Of a stretch of 6,645 nt of DNA, positions 1 through 6,645 are shown piece by piece (the first letter of the stretch is position 1; every line of letters starts with the position of its first letter). The notes beneath the pieces were generated by a model. The model saw only the letters and a program-made list of their open reading frames with translations. It ran no database searches and was not told the DNA's origin. A program made the translations under genes and the position numbers. The stretch lies in contig JAPLIX010000346.1 in assembly GCA_026388865.1 (NCBI GenBank), positions 1-6,645 of the forward strand, in the 5' to 3' direction. This DNA comes from Pseudomonadota bacterium. Its GTDB lineage: Bacteria; Desulfobacterota; WTBG01; CAIYCZ01.

Positions 1-401
1 CGAGTCACTTCTCCCAATATATATATTTTAAGGCTGTTCATTTCCCTGACTGTTATAGTAATATGTGGCTCCGCTATATATTCACTATATTTCCTGTTTA
101 ACTCATCCTTTAATTCATCAACCGTCAACCCTGCTGCAGCGACCTCACCAACCGGCGGAAGGGAAATTTTCCCATCTGGCATTATCACCGCATCGGAAGA
201 CGCCTCTTCGTGTCGCCACACTGTCACCTTCAGAGTATCACCGCAACCCAGTACATAGGGCTTATTTTGATGAAGCGCAGCCAGCATTTTTTCATCTCGA
301 TCAATAATTTGATACCCCACCTTTGTGCAGGAAAAGATTAAAAATAAAAATGGAATAAAATAAAAGACGGGTAATTTTCGGAGTAATATCTTGTTTTTCA
401 T
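1..401 (-). CDS. Polysaccharide export lipoprotein, Wza/poly-export family (C-terminal part beyond the window)
   Basis: Read on the minus strand from an ATG at 401-399, the frame stays open to base 1, giving 133 complete codons of a truncated gene. Residues 1-25 form a lipoprotein signal: basic start (MKNKILLRK), a hydrophobic stretch, then IFSC with the probable lipidated Cys at 25. Residues about 48-121 match the polysaccharide export N-terminal domain: YVLGCGDTLKV near 49-59 (family form LGxGD), MPDGKISLPPVGEV near 74-87, then AAGLTVDELKDEL and a DPxVTVxV-like stretch, EPHITITV. The last residues (NSLKIYILGEV) are where the first SLBB domain normally begins. Such proteins form or gate the outer-membrane/periplasmic channel that exports capsule or exopolysaccharide. 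The Cys in LGCGD replaces the more usual Pro or Ile. No Shine-Dalgarno sequence precedes the ATG. The gene diverges from uvrB, and partner genes (chain-length/tyrosine kinase, glycosyltransferases) would lie to the left. Family assignment is confident; the polymer is unknown. Confidence 0.9.
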   Translation of the reverse strand, partial: MKNKILLRKLPVFYFIPFLFLIFSCTKVGYQIIDRDEKMLAALHQNKPYVLGCGDTLKVTVWRHEEASSDAVIMPDGKISLPPVGEVAAAGLTVDELKDELNRKYSEYIAEPHITITVREMNSLKIYILGEVT

Positions 402-915
402 AGATAAAAATAGTTTAATTTATAAAGAATATTCAGTACCCCTTATCGAAAGCACGGTAAATAATCTTTAACAAAGAAGCTTGAAACATGATGCTTGTTT
501 ATTTTGCCGTTACTAATTTATAGTATAGCACGGAATTGTAGAACAGACCATACATCAGTACAATCCACCGAAGATGCAATCAGAGGAGTATCATTTGAAG
601 GCAGTACCTATTTGAACTATACAAAACTGATCTTGCAAGTTATTGGGATTCTCTATATGCCTGGGTTTATAACCAATATCAGACCATGTTATCGTAAAAT
701 TTTTACATAAACATCAAGATATAATTTAAATTTTATCATTTAGTTCTTATCATGTCCAGAATTTTACTGTGACAGGAACAATTGCTTTCACAAGGCATTA
801 TTTATAGAAAATTTTCTCTGAAAGCAATCCCTTGGTGATGATTAATAATGTGCTTACACATTACTGATTAAAAATGCTATTTAAATACAAGTAGACACCG
901 TGCAATATAACCGTT
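402..915. other. AT-rich divergent intergenic region, no supportable gene
   Basis: These 514 bases lie between the start of the export gene (minus strand) and the start of uvrB (plus strand), so they must hold promoters for both. They are markedly AT-rich, about one third G+C by eye, with stops in every frame. The longest frame (495-710, TTG start) resembles nothing I recognise. Visible structure includes a near-perfect AT palindrome at 718-737 and a 10-base inverted repeat at 781-790/819-828. A weak promoter-like pair for uvrB is TTACAC near 854 with TATTTA about 18 bases downstream, too poor to call. I could not find a convincing LexA box of the CTGT-N8-ACAG or GAAC-N4-GTTC type ahead of uvrB. 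Confidence 0.6.
781..828. repeat. Inverted repeat with 10-bp arms upstream of uvrB
   Basis: ATTGCTTTCA at 781-790 is exactly complementary to TGAAAGCAAT at 819-828. The 28-base interior contains a second palindrome, AGAAAATTTTCT at 806-817, so the RNA could form a two-tier hairpin. CAAGG at 791-795 can also pair with CCTTG at 830-834, just outside the right arm, a pseudoknot-type arrangement. It lies about 90 bases before the uvrB start. No T-run follows the right arm, so it does not look like a terminator. It could be an operator or a 5' leader structure; function is unknown. Confidence 0.5.
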
Positions 916-2922
916 ATGACCTCATTTACTCTCATATCCCAATACGTTCCCCAGGGCGATCAGCCGCAGGCTATAAGAAAGCTGAGCGATGGTGTCCTCC
1001 AGAATAAAAAGCAGCAGGTGCTCAAGGGGGTGACCGGCTCAGGCAAGACCTTCACCATGGCCAATGTCATCCAGGAGGTGCAGAAGCCGACTCTGGTTAT
1101 TGCTCCGAACAAGACGCTGGCAGCGCAGCTCTATGGCGAGTTCAAGGAGCTGTTTCCTGAAAATGCCGTGGAATATTTTGTCAGCTACTATGATTATTAC
1201 CAGCCGGAAGCGTATATCCCCCAGTCAGACACCTACATTGAAAAGGATTCCTCCATCAATGAGGAAATCGACCGCATGCGTCACGCGGCCACCTCATCCC
1301 TGCTGTCACGGCGGGATGTGATTGTCGTGGCCAGTGTTTCCTGCATATACGGCCTTGGCTCTCCGCAGGAATACCAGGAGATGCTGGTCCTGGTAAGAGA
1401 CCGTGCTCAGATCGCACGGGATGAAATCCTTGCCCGGCTGGTGGAAATCCAGTACGAGCGGAACGACTTTGATTTTCACCGTGGCACCTTCAGGGTGCGG
1501 GGAGATATCGTGGAAATTTTCCCTGCCTATGCAGAAGACAAGGCCATCCGCCTGGAATTCTTCGGCGACATGGTGGAAACAATCAGCGAGGTTGACCCCA
1601 TTCGCGGCATGGTGGTACGCCCTCTCACCCATGTGCACATCTATCCCAACAGCCATTACGTCACAACCCGTGACAACCTGAAGCGCGCCATACAGAATAT
1701 AAAAGAAGAGCTTGATGAGCGCATCAAGTTCCTTAAATCCCAGAACAAGCTCTTAGAGGCCCAGCGCATCAGGGAGCGGACGCGGTTTGACCTGGAGATG
1801 ATGGAGGAGATGGGGTACTGCAATGGCATTGAGAACTACTCGCGCCATCTCGACGGCAGGCAGCCGGGAGAGCCGCCCTATGTGTTGCTCAACTACTTCC
1901 CCGAAGATTTCCTCCTGTTTATCGATGAGAGCCATATTACCATCCCGCAGCTCAATGGCATGTATCACGGTGACCGGTCACGGAAGGGGACGCTGGTGGA
2001 ATACGGGTTTCGCCTCCCCTCGGCGCTTGATAACCGGCCGCTCACCTTCGAGGAGTTTCAGAAGAAGGTAAACCAGATAATTTATGTCTCAGCTACTCCT
2101 GCTGAGTATGAGATGAATAAATGTCAGGGGGAAGCGGTGGAGCAGATTATTCGGCCTACCGGTCTTATTGACCCGGCCATTGAAGTGCGCCCGGTAGCGG
2201 GGCAGGTGGATGACCTGTATGGAGAGATACGCAAGCAGGTTGTGGCACAGGAGCGGACGCTGGTAACAACGCTTACCAAGAGGATGGCAGAGGACCTGAC
2301 CGCGTATTATGCAGACCTTGGCATCAAGGTGCAGTACCTGCATTCAGAAATTGAGACCCTGGAGAGAGTCACCATAATCCGTGATCTGCGTCTCGGAAAG
2401 TTTGATGTGCTCATCGGCATAAACCTTTTGCGCGAGGGGCTGGATTTGCCGGAGGTTTCCCTGGTAGCAGTGCTTGATGCAGATAAAGAGGGCTTTTTAC
2501 GGTCTGAACGCTCCCTGATTCAGGTGTGCGGCAGGGCAGCGCGCAATGTGCGGGGCAGGGTAATTCTCTACGGAGACGTGGTAACCAGAAGCATGGAAGT
2601 GACCATCAGGGAAACCATGCGCAGGAGGATGCTTCAGGAAAAATTTAATACAGAACATAACATAACTCCCGAATCTGTCCGCAAGGCAGTGACTGACATA
2701 ATGAATTCAGTGTATGAGAAAGATTATGTAACCATTCCCATGGCTGCAGAGCCGGAAGTGCCGTATATTACCAAAAAACAGGTGCCTAAGCTGCTCAAGA
2801 AGCTCAGGAAAGAGATGGTTGAGGCAGCAAAACTCCTTGAATTTGAGCGGGCTGCAGAACTGCGAGACCGCATCATGCGCCTTGAGCAGACAGAGCTCAA
2901 ATATCTTGACAATGTAGCCTGA
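916..2922 (+). CDS. uvrB: UvrABC system protein B (excinuclease subunit B)
   Basis: The 668-residue product has the usual UvrB length and is full. UvrB receives damaged DNA from UvrA, verifies the lesion by inserting a beta-hairpin between the strands, and recruits UvrC for the dual incision of cytoplasmic nucleotide excision repair. Visible in order: Walker A GVTGSGKT (38-45); the tyrosine-rich damage-probing hairpin YYDYYQPEAYIP (91-102); the UvrA-interacting domain in roughly 150-250; Walker B DESH (337-340); YVSATPAEYE (390-399); HSEIETLERVTIIRDLR (476-492); the motif V region GINLLREGLDLPEVSLVAVLDA (about 501-522); motif VI QVCGRAARN (536-544); and a C-terminal UVR motif (about 624-658) that contacts UvrC. 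Motif VI is unusual, since the family normally has QTIGRAARN. The start is forced: an in-frame TAG at 892-894 lies upstream with no ATG between. No Shine-Dalgarno sequence is visible. The gene appears monocistronic. Confidence 0.98.
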   Translation: MTSFTLISQYVPQGDQPQAIRKLSDGVLQNKKQQVLKGVTGSGKTFTMANVIQEVQKPTLVIAPNKTLAAQLYGEFKELFPENAVEYFVSYYDYYQPEAYIPQSDTYIEKDSSINEEIDRMRHAATSSLLSRRDVIVVASVSCIYGLGSPQEYQEMLVLVRDRAQIARDEILARLVEIQYERNDFDFHRGTFRVRGDIVEIFPAYAEDKAIRLEFFGDMVETISEVDPIRGMVVRPLTHVHIYPNSHYVTTRDNLKRAIQNIKEELDERIKFLKSQNKLLEAQRIRERTRFDLEMMEEMGYCNGIENYSRHLDGRQPGEPPYVLLNYFPEDFLLFIDESHITIPQLNGMYHGDRSRKGTLVEYGFRLPSALDNRPLTFEEFQKKVNQIIYVSATPAEYEMNKCQGEAVEQIIRPTGLIDPAIEVRPVAGQVDDLYGEIRKQVVAQERTLVTTLTKRMAEDLTAYYADLGIKVQYLHSEIETLERVTIIRDLRLGKFDVLIGINLLREGLDLPEVSLVAVLDADKEGFLRSERSLIQVCGRAARNVRGRVILYGDVVTRSMEVTIRETMRRRMLQEKFNTEHNITPESVRKAVTDIMNSVYEKDYVTIPMAAEPEVPYITKKQVPKLLKKLRKEMVEAAKLLEFERAAELRDRIMRLEQTELKYLDNVA

Positions 2923-2953
2923 ATTGCCTATTTTTCATTGAGAAGCATTTGAG

Positions 2954-3026
2954 CCTTCAGCTATCAGCGTTCAGCCGGATATTACTTGTTGCTGACAGCT
3001 GAGTGCTGAAAGCTTTTCAGCTGTCA
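2954..3026. repeat. Converging TCAGC/GCTGA heptad repeats between uvrB and tRNA-Leu
   Basis: TCAGC begins at 2957, 2964 and 2971, and its complement GCTGA begins at 2991, 2998 and 3005, so both sets have an exact 7-base period. The two blocks form imperfect 22-base arms (2954-2975 against 2991-3012, about 17 of 22 pairing) around a 15-base loop. A TTTT tract at 3014-3017 follows the right arm closely, so the structure might end uvrB transcription. A competing fold is also present: TGACAGCTG at 2993-3001 pairs perfectly with CAGCTGTCA at 3018-3026. Similar heptad TCAGC-type repeats occur dispersed between genes in several bacterial genomes; that comparison is from memory. Terminator function is inferred. 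Confidence 0.7.
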
Positions 3027-3029
3027 AAT

Positions 3030-3116
3030 GCCGGCGTGGTGGAACTGGCAAACGCAGGGGACTCAAAATCCCCCGGGCTCCGGCCCTTGAGAGTTCGAGT
3101 CTCTCCGCCGGCACCA
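3030..3116 (+). tRNA. tRNA-Leu (anticodon CAA)
   Basis: A complete 87-base type II tRNA folds by eye. Acceptor arms GCCGGCG (3030-3036) and CGCCGGC (3106-3112) pair fully, followed by discriminator A at 3113 and an encoded CCA at 3114-3116. The D-arm region contains TGGTGGAACTGGC. The anticodon stem GGGGA/TCCCC closes the loop CTCAAAA, placing CAA at 3064-3066, which reads the leucine codon TTG. The long variable arm, diagnostic of Leu/Ser/Tyr tRNAs, forms GGGC/GCCC at 3075-3078 and 3083-3086. The T arm is GAGAG-TTCGAGT-CTCTC (3089-3105). It stands alone, preceded by the heptad repeats and followed by a terminator. Confidence 0.97.
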
Positions 3117-3122
3117 GTAAAT

Positions 3123-3160
3123 AAAAGGGTTTGCGGCCTGTCTGGCCGTATGCCCTTTTT
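3123..3160 (+). terminator. Rho-independent terminator after tRNA-Leu
   Basis: AAAAGGG (3123-3129) pairs with CCCTTTT (3153-3159), and inside it CGGCC (3134-3138) pairs with GGCCG (3144-3148) across a 4-base internal bulge on each side and a 5-base loop. The stem ends in a run of five T at 3156-3160. It lies seven bases after the tRNA CCA end and would end the tRNA transcript, so the following AsmA-like gene probably needs its own promoter in the 52 bases at 3161-3212. No clear promoter boxes are visible there. Confidence 0.75.
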
Positions 3161-3212
3161 AAATAATATATTTCTCTCTCCGCTTTCTCACCTTATGTAA
3201 CACCGCAAAAGT

Positions 3213-6200
3213 ATGATCATGGGCAAAAAAGGACTCACTATTACCCGGTCATGCGCAGCGGCTGTTGTGCTGCTGCTCATAACATTTACACTGTTTGCTT
3301 TTTTGCTCATTGATCAGAAATACATCAAGGGGAAAATTATCCAGGAGCTCTCCCGCTCCCTCAATGCTGACGCGCGGGTAGAGCGTGTCTCCCTGTCCCT
3401 GCTTCCGCGGCCCTGTGCTGTGGTGCGCGGGGTGTCCCTGAGTTTCACTGGCGGGGCTTCGGTCAGCATACAAAGGGCATCTGTGTACCCCGCGCTACTC
3501 CCCCTTCTTAGCGGAGACATACAGCCGGCACAGCTCATCCTTGAAGCACCGGAGGTGAGCATTCCCCTGCCGGAGGTGAAAATGCCTGCAGCGTCATTGG
3601 CGACAGATTTTTCTGTTGCCTCAATGCAGCAGCAGGCTGTTGCCGCTCCCCTGAGCGCACCCTTTTCAGTTTCAGTAATATCAGCGCTGCCCTGGATGTA
3701 TCCGCAGGCCGGGTAGCGGTCAGCGCCGTGTGCGCCTCGAATCTCTGTGAGAACCTGACCATACAGATTTCCGCAGGAATCAGCGACCCGGGCATTGAAG
3801 GCACCCTTTCTTTTTCTCATCTTGACGCCAAACCCATCATTGACTGCTTTTTCCCCGGCGTTATCCCAATCGGCAGCTCTGCGATAAACGGGGAATTGAC
3901 CTTTACCGCAGATGAGGCCGGTGCCTTTCACGCCAGCCTCTTGAGCACAATCCGGCAGCTGACGCTTAAGGGAGCAGAAGCGCAGCAGGTGATTAAAGGC
4001 ACGCTCAACAAGCTTTCCCTGGAAGCTGATGCGCGCAGTACCCGCGTTTCCTTTTCCGCACAGTTTGTCCATCCGCAGCTGGAGGCCGCGGCTAAAGCCG
4101 CCATCGACAACAAATCCCGTGAAATCACCCTTGAGGTTGACGGAAAAAATATAGACCTTGCCTCATGCCGGGATGTGCTGCATGCCGCTGCCGGCAGCCA
4201 GCCCCTGGTAAGAGATATCAACGCCAGGCTGAAAGGCGGCACCATCAGCGATCTTTTCCTTAAGGCACAGGGGCCTTTTAATTCAAGTCTTATGGAGAAT
4301 AAGAATGCTACCCTGAAAGCCTGCTTTTCCGAGGGCGGCATCCTGCTCCCGGAAGCAGGACTCGCCCTGCAGGAGGTGAACGGTGAACTGACCATGCAGG
4401 ACGGAATGCTGGGAGTAAAAAACCTTGCGGCACGCTGTGAAAACTCCCGGGCCTACGGCGCAACCCTGCGGTTTGATCCTGGCCGTCAGTATAAGCCGGT
4501 GCTGATTGAGACTATGTTTACCGCCGATCTTTCACAGCTCCCCACGCTGGTGCGCCTCATTCCCGCGTCTGATTTAAAAAATGAGCTTGCACTCATCGCA
4601 TCTCCCCGGGGAACTGCCGGCGGCAGGTTCCGCTTAAGCGAAGAAAAAGGCTCTTACCGCACCGAGGTTGACATCAGCGGGCTGAACCTGAAAGCAGGCT
4701 ACCGCACATTCCCGGAACCGCTTGAGCTTCGCCGGGGAACATGCATCTACCAGGATGGCGAGCTGGCATTCAGGGAGCTTACCGGCAGGCTTGGCAGCTC
4801 GGAGATACCTGATGTCTCTGCAAGCTTCAGCCTGCGGGATGACCAGCGCTTTGCTATCACCTCCAAAGGCTCAACAATAGCTCTTGATGACCTGCTCCCG
4901 GTACTCAATTCTTTTGCAGCCACCAAAGACCTCATGCGTGACATAACCACGGCAAACGGTTCACTAGTCCTCAAAAAATTCGACTTAAACGGGCCGCTGC
5001 TCAGCCCTGAGCAGTGGAAGTTTACCGTGCGCGCAGCTGTGCAGGATGTCTCCCTTGCTGCCGGGGTGCTGAATGGTCCGGCAAAAATAAAAAGCGCTCT
5101 AGTGCAGGCGGATCAAAATCAATTTTCTCTCTCCGAAGCCCGGACTGCTCTTATGGACAGCTCTCTTGAAGGGTCCCTGACGCTTGACAGCTATCTCCGG
5201 GGCATACAAAAAGCCAGCGCTTCTGTCCGGGGGTCTTTGGGACCGAAATCTCTTGAAAGAATAACGCAGTATATTAACTTCCCGGCAGAACTGATGCCCC
5301 GCGCCCCGCTTTCAGTTGCAAAATCCCGCATAACCTGGACCCGCACCGGCGCAACAGAGTTCAGCGGAGACTTTTCCCGCGGGACCGGGCTAAAGGTTTC
5401 ACTTGAGCTGAGGTCTGATCCGCAGGCGCTGGAGATTAAAAAGCTGAAAATTTCCGGGGAGAATGCAGAGAGCGTGCTGCGGCTGAGCATCAAAGAAGAC
5501 TGGGTGGATGTTGCCTATACCGGAGCAATTGACCGGGGAACCCTTGACCTCCTGCTGGCAAACAACCAGTTTGTGCGCGGCTGGATCAAAGGAGATTTAA
5601 ACGCGCAGATGGACCAGAAGAACCCGTTAAAATCGACTGCCACAGGAACCCTCGCATGGAAGGACGTGCAATACCCGGGGATTGAAAACCTGCCCGTGCA
5701 GATCAAAAGTGCGTCTATTGAAGCAGCCGGTAACAGCCTGCAGGTTAAGGCACTGGATGCCGTAGTGGGGAAATGTGATCTTCATGCCGGCGGCAGCGTC
5801 AAATTTTCGCAACAGGGCTATGTTGTTGACATGAATGTTGCGTCTGACAGCATAAACCTTGATGCTTTAGAAAAGGCTTTGACGAAAGGCGCTGCTCCCG
5901 CCAGCGCGGAAGAGCTGTGGGAGACCCCGCTCCGGGGCAGGATCAGGGTTGCTGCCCGGTCGCTCAGCAAGGCTGGCCTGACATGGGAGCCGTTCAACGC
6001 TGATGTTATGTTCGCTGATAAGGCCATAACGATTGCGGCCACAGAGGCAAAGCTGTGCGATATCTCAACGCCGGGCACGCTTATGGTGACCCCGGATACC
6101 ATGACCCTTGAGGTTAAACCCGCTGCGCAGAAAGCAGCGGTAAAAACCGTGGTCAAATGCCTGACCGGCGAAAAGTCAATTATAACCGGCACGCTCGATG

Positions 6201-6645
6201 TGCAAAGTGATCTCATTGCGCAGGGATCAACCTTTAATCTTGCAGACAACCTTGCGGGGAAAATTTCAATAACCGCGCGCAAGGGGCGCATCTACCGCTC
6301 GAACCTGCTGACCAGGATTCTGTCATTTTTAAGCATCCGGAACCTTGTCACCGGTGGAACGACTGATATTGCCAGGAAGGGGTTTGCGTATCGCAGTATA
6401 AATATAAAAGGAGAGATCAAAGGCGACACCCTGAAGATTGACGAAGGGATTCTGGACAGCGCCACCTTAAGCTTGGCCTGGCAGGGATCAATTGACATGG
6501 CAACTAAAAAAATGGATATCACGGTGCTGGCTACGCCGTTTCAACTTTCCGACCTGCTGCTCATGGGTATCCCGGTTGTGGGCATTGTTTTCAGCAGAAC
6601 ACTCATCGGTATCCCGCTGCGAGTAACCGGAACTATTGATGACCC
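3213..6645 (+). CDS. AsmA-family envelope protein, frame broken near 3660 (C-terminus beyond the window)
   Basis: Two frames together encode one AsmA-like protein. The first runs from ATG 3213 (or 3219) to TAG 3714-3716; the second, in the -1 frame, is open from 3545 to the window end. Residues about 13-33 form a membrane anchor (VVLLLITFTLFAFLL), followed by IDQKYIKGKIIQEL and LSLLPRP, typical of an AsmA N-terminus. The middle (roughly 3700-6200) is repetitive beta-strand-like sequence. The part from about 6240 matches the AsmA-like C-terminal region: KGRIYRSNLLTRILSFL, YRSINIKGEIKGDTLKIDE, the DMATKKMDITVLATPF stretch, GIPVVGIVF and IPLRVTGTIDD. Family members are inner-membrane-anchored periplasmic proteins of about 1000-1300 residues, related to TamB and YhdP, which are implicated in lipid movement to the outer membrane. 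This gene already spans about 1144 codons, so little is missing. The long second frame is intact, so the break is recent, a sequence error, or tolerated. There is no Shine-Dalgarno before the start. Confidence 0.85.
3660..3675 (+). other. Probable -1 frameshift point in the AsmA-like gene
   Basis: Both frames are open only between 3545 and 3713, so the break lies there. Upstream, the first frame reads as family-like sequence through PLSAP; the second frame in the same stretch reads CCLN and GCCRSPERT, which looks like noise. From about 3662 the second frame reads SFSNISAALDVSAGRVAV, the usual pattern for this part of an AsmA protein. Adding one T to the TTTT run at 3663-3666 joins them smoothly as APFFSFSNISAALDVSAG. 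A one-base deletion in that run is therefore the simplest explanation. No canonical X-XXY-YYZ slippery heptamer in the right phase is visible. Confidence 0.65.

Noticed and set aside
65..307. Plus-strand 80-codon open frame
   Set aside because: It is antisense to the export lipoprotein gene, has no recognisable domain, and the minus-strand frame gives an unmistakable family match.
495..710. 71-codon open frame with a TTG start in the intergenic region
   Set aside because: It has no ribosome binding site, no recognisable family, and lies in AT-rich sequence. It is kept only as a possible remnant in the findings.
766..776. CTGTGACAG-like sequence as a LexA (SOS) box before uvrB
   Set aside because: The half-sites are too close together for the CTGT-N8-ACAG pattern and the site is about 140 bases from the uvrB start.
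3030..3116. tRNA-Leu as an integration (att) site for a mobile element
   Set aside because: There is no integrase gene, no repeated tRNA 3' end elsewhere in the window, and an ordinary terminator and gene follow.
3003..3200. 65-codon open frame
   Set aside because: It runs straight through tRNA-Leu and its terminator.
3605..3668. Programmed -1 ribosomal frameshift site in the AsmA-like gene
   Set aside because: The T5 run at 3608-3612 and T4 run at 3663-3666 do not form an X-XXY-YYZ heptamer in the correct phase, and I saw no clear downstream pseudoknot. A lost base explains the break more simply.
3314..4072. 252-codon minus-strand open frame
   Set aside because: It lies opposite the AsmA-like gene in GC-rich sequence, and its product is Arg/Cys/Gly-rich without domains. 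The plus strand carries the family motifs, so this is a shadow.
5818..6291. 157-codon minus-strand open frame, and similar ones at 3928-4395 and 5191-5493
   Set aside because: These are antisense to the continuous AsmA-like reading frame, with low-complexity Ser/Ala/Arg composition and no domains.

Overview
The window carries four genes and two intergenic signals. It looks like a chromosome segment from a Gram-negative (diderm) bacterium, because it encodes an outer-membrane-type polysaccharide export lipoprotein and a long AsmA-like envelope protein. The AsmA variant and the TCAGC heptad repeats fit Desulfobacterota, Nitrospirota or similar lineages, but the phylum is an inference and cannot be fixed from this sequence alone.

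Layout. At the left edge, on the minus strand (401 down to 1), is the N-terminal third or so of a Wza-type polysaccharide export lipoprotein that runs out of the window. It is followed by a 514-base AT-rich divergent intergenic region with no supportable gene but several inverted repeats. Next on the plus strand is a complete uvrB (916-2922), the damage-recognition helicase-like subunit of UvrABC excision repair. A short spacer then holds converging 7-base-period TCAGC/GCTGA repeats (2954-3026), a tRNA-Leu(CAA) with encoded CCA (3030-3116) and a hairpin-plus-T terminator (3123-3160). From 3213 to the right edge lies one long AsmA-family gene. Its reading frame is broken: the first ~150 codons are in one frame, which stops at 3714-3716, and the remaining ~1000 codons are in the -1 frame, open to the end of the window.

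How the genes relate. uvrB, the tRNA and the AsmA-like gene are functionally unrelated housekeeping or envelope genes that share only orientation; the terminator after the tRNA separates the AsmA-like gene from what precedes it. The export gene faces away from uvrB and probably opens an exopolysaccharide locus continuing leftwards. Base composition changes visibly: about 40% G+C in the export gene, about a third in the intergenic region, and clearly above 50% in uvrB and the AsmA-like gene. This suggests that the left side is an accessory segment beside a more conserved one.

I found no mobile element, CRISPR array or evidently new multi-gene system. The points most worth a second look are the frame break in the AsmA-like gene, the heptad repeat array before the tRNA, the altered helicase motif VI in UvrB, and the export gene at the edge.
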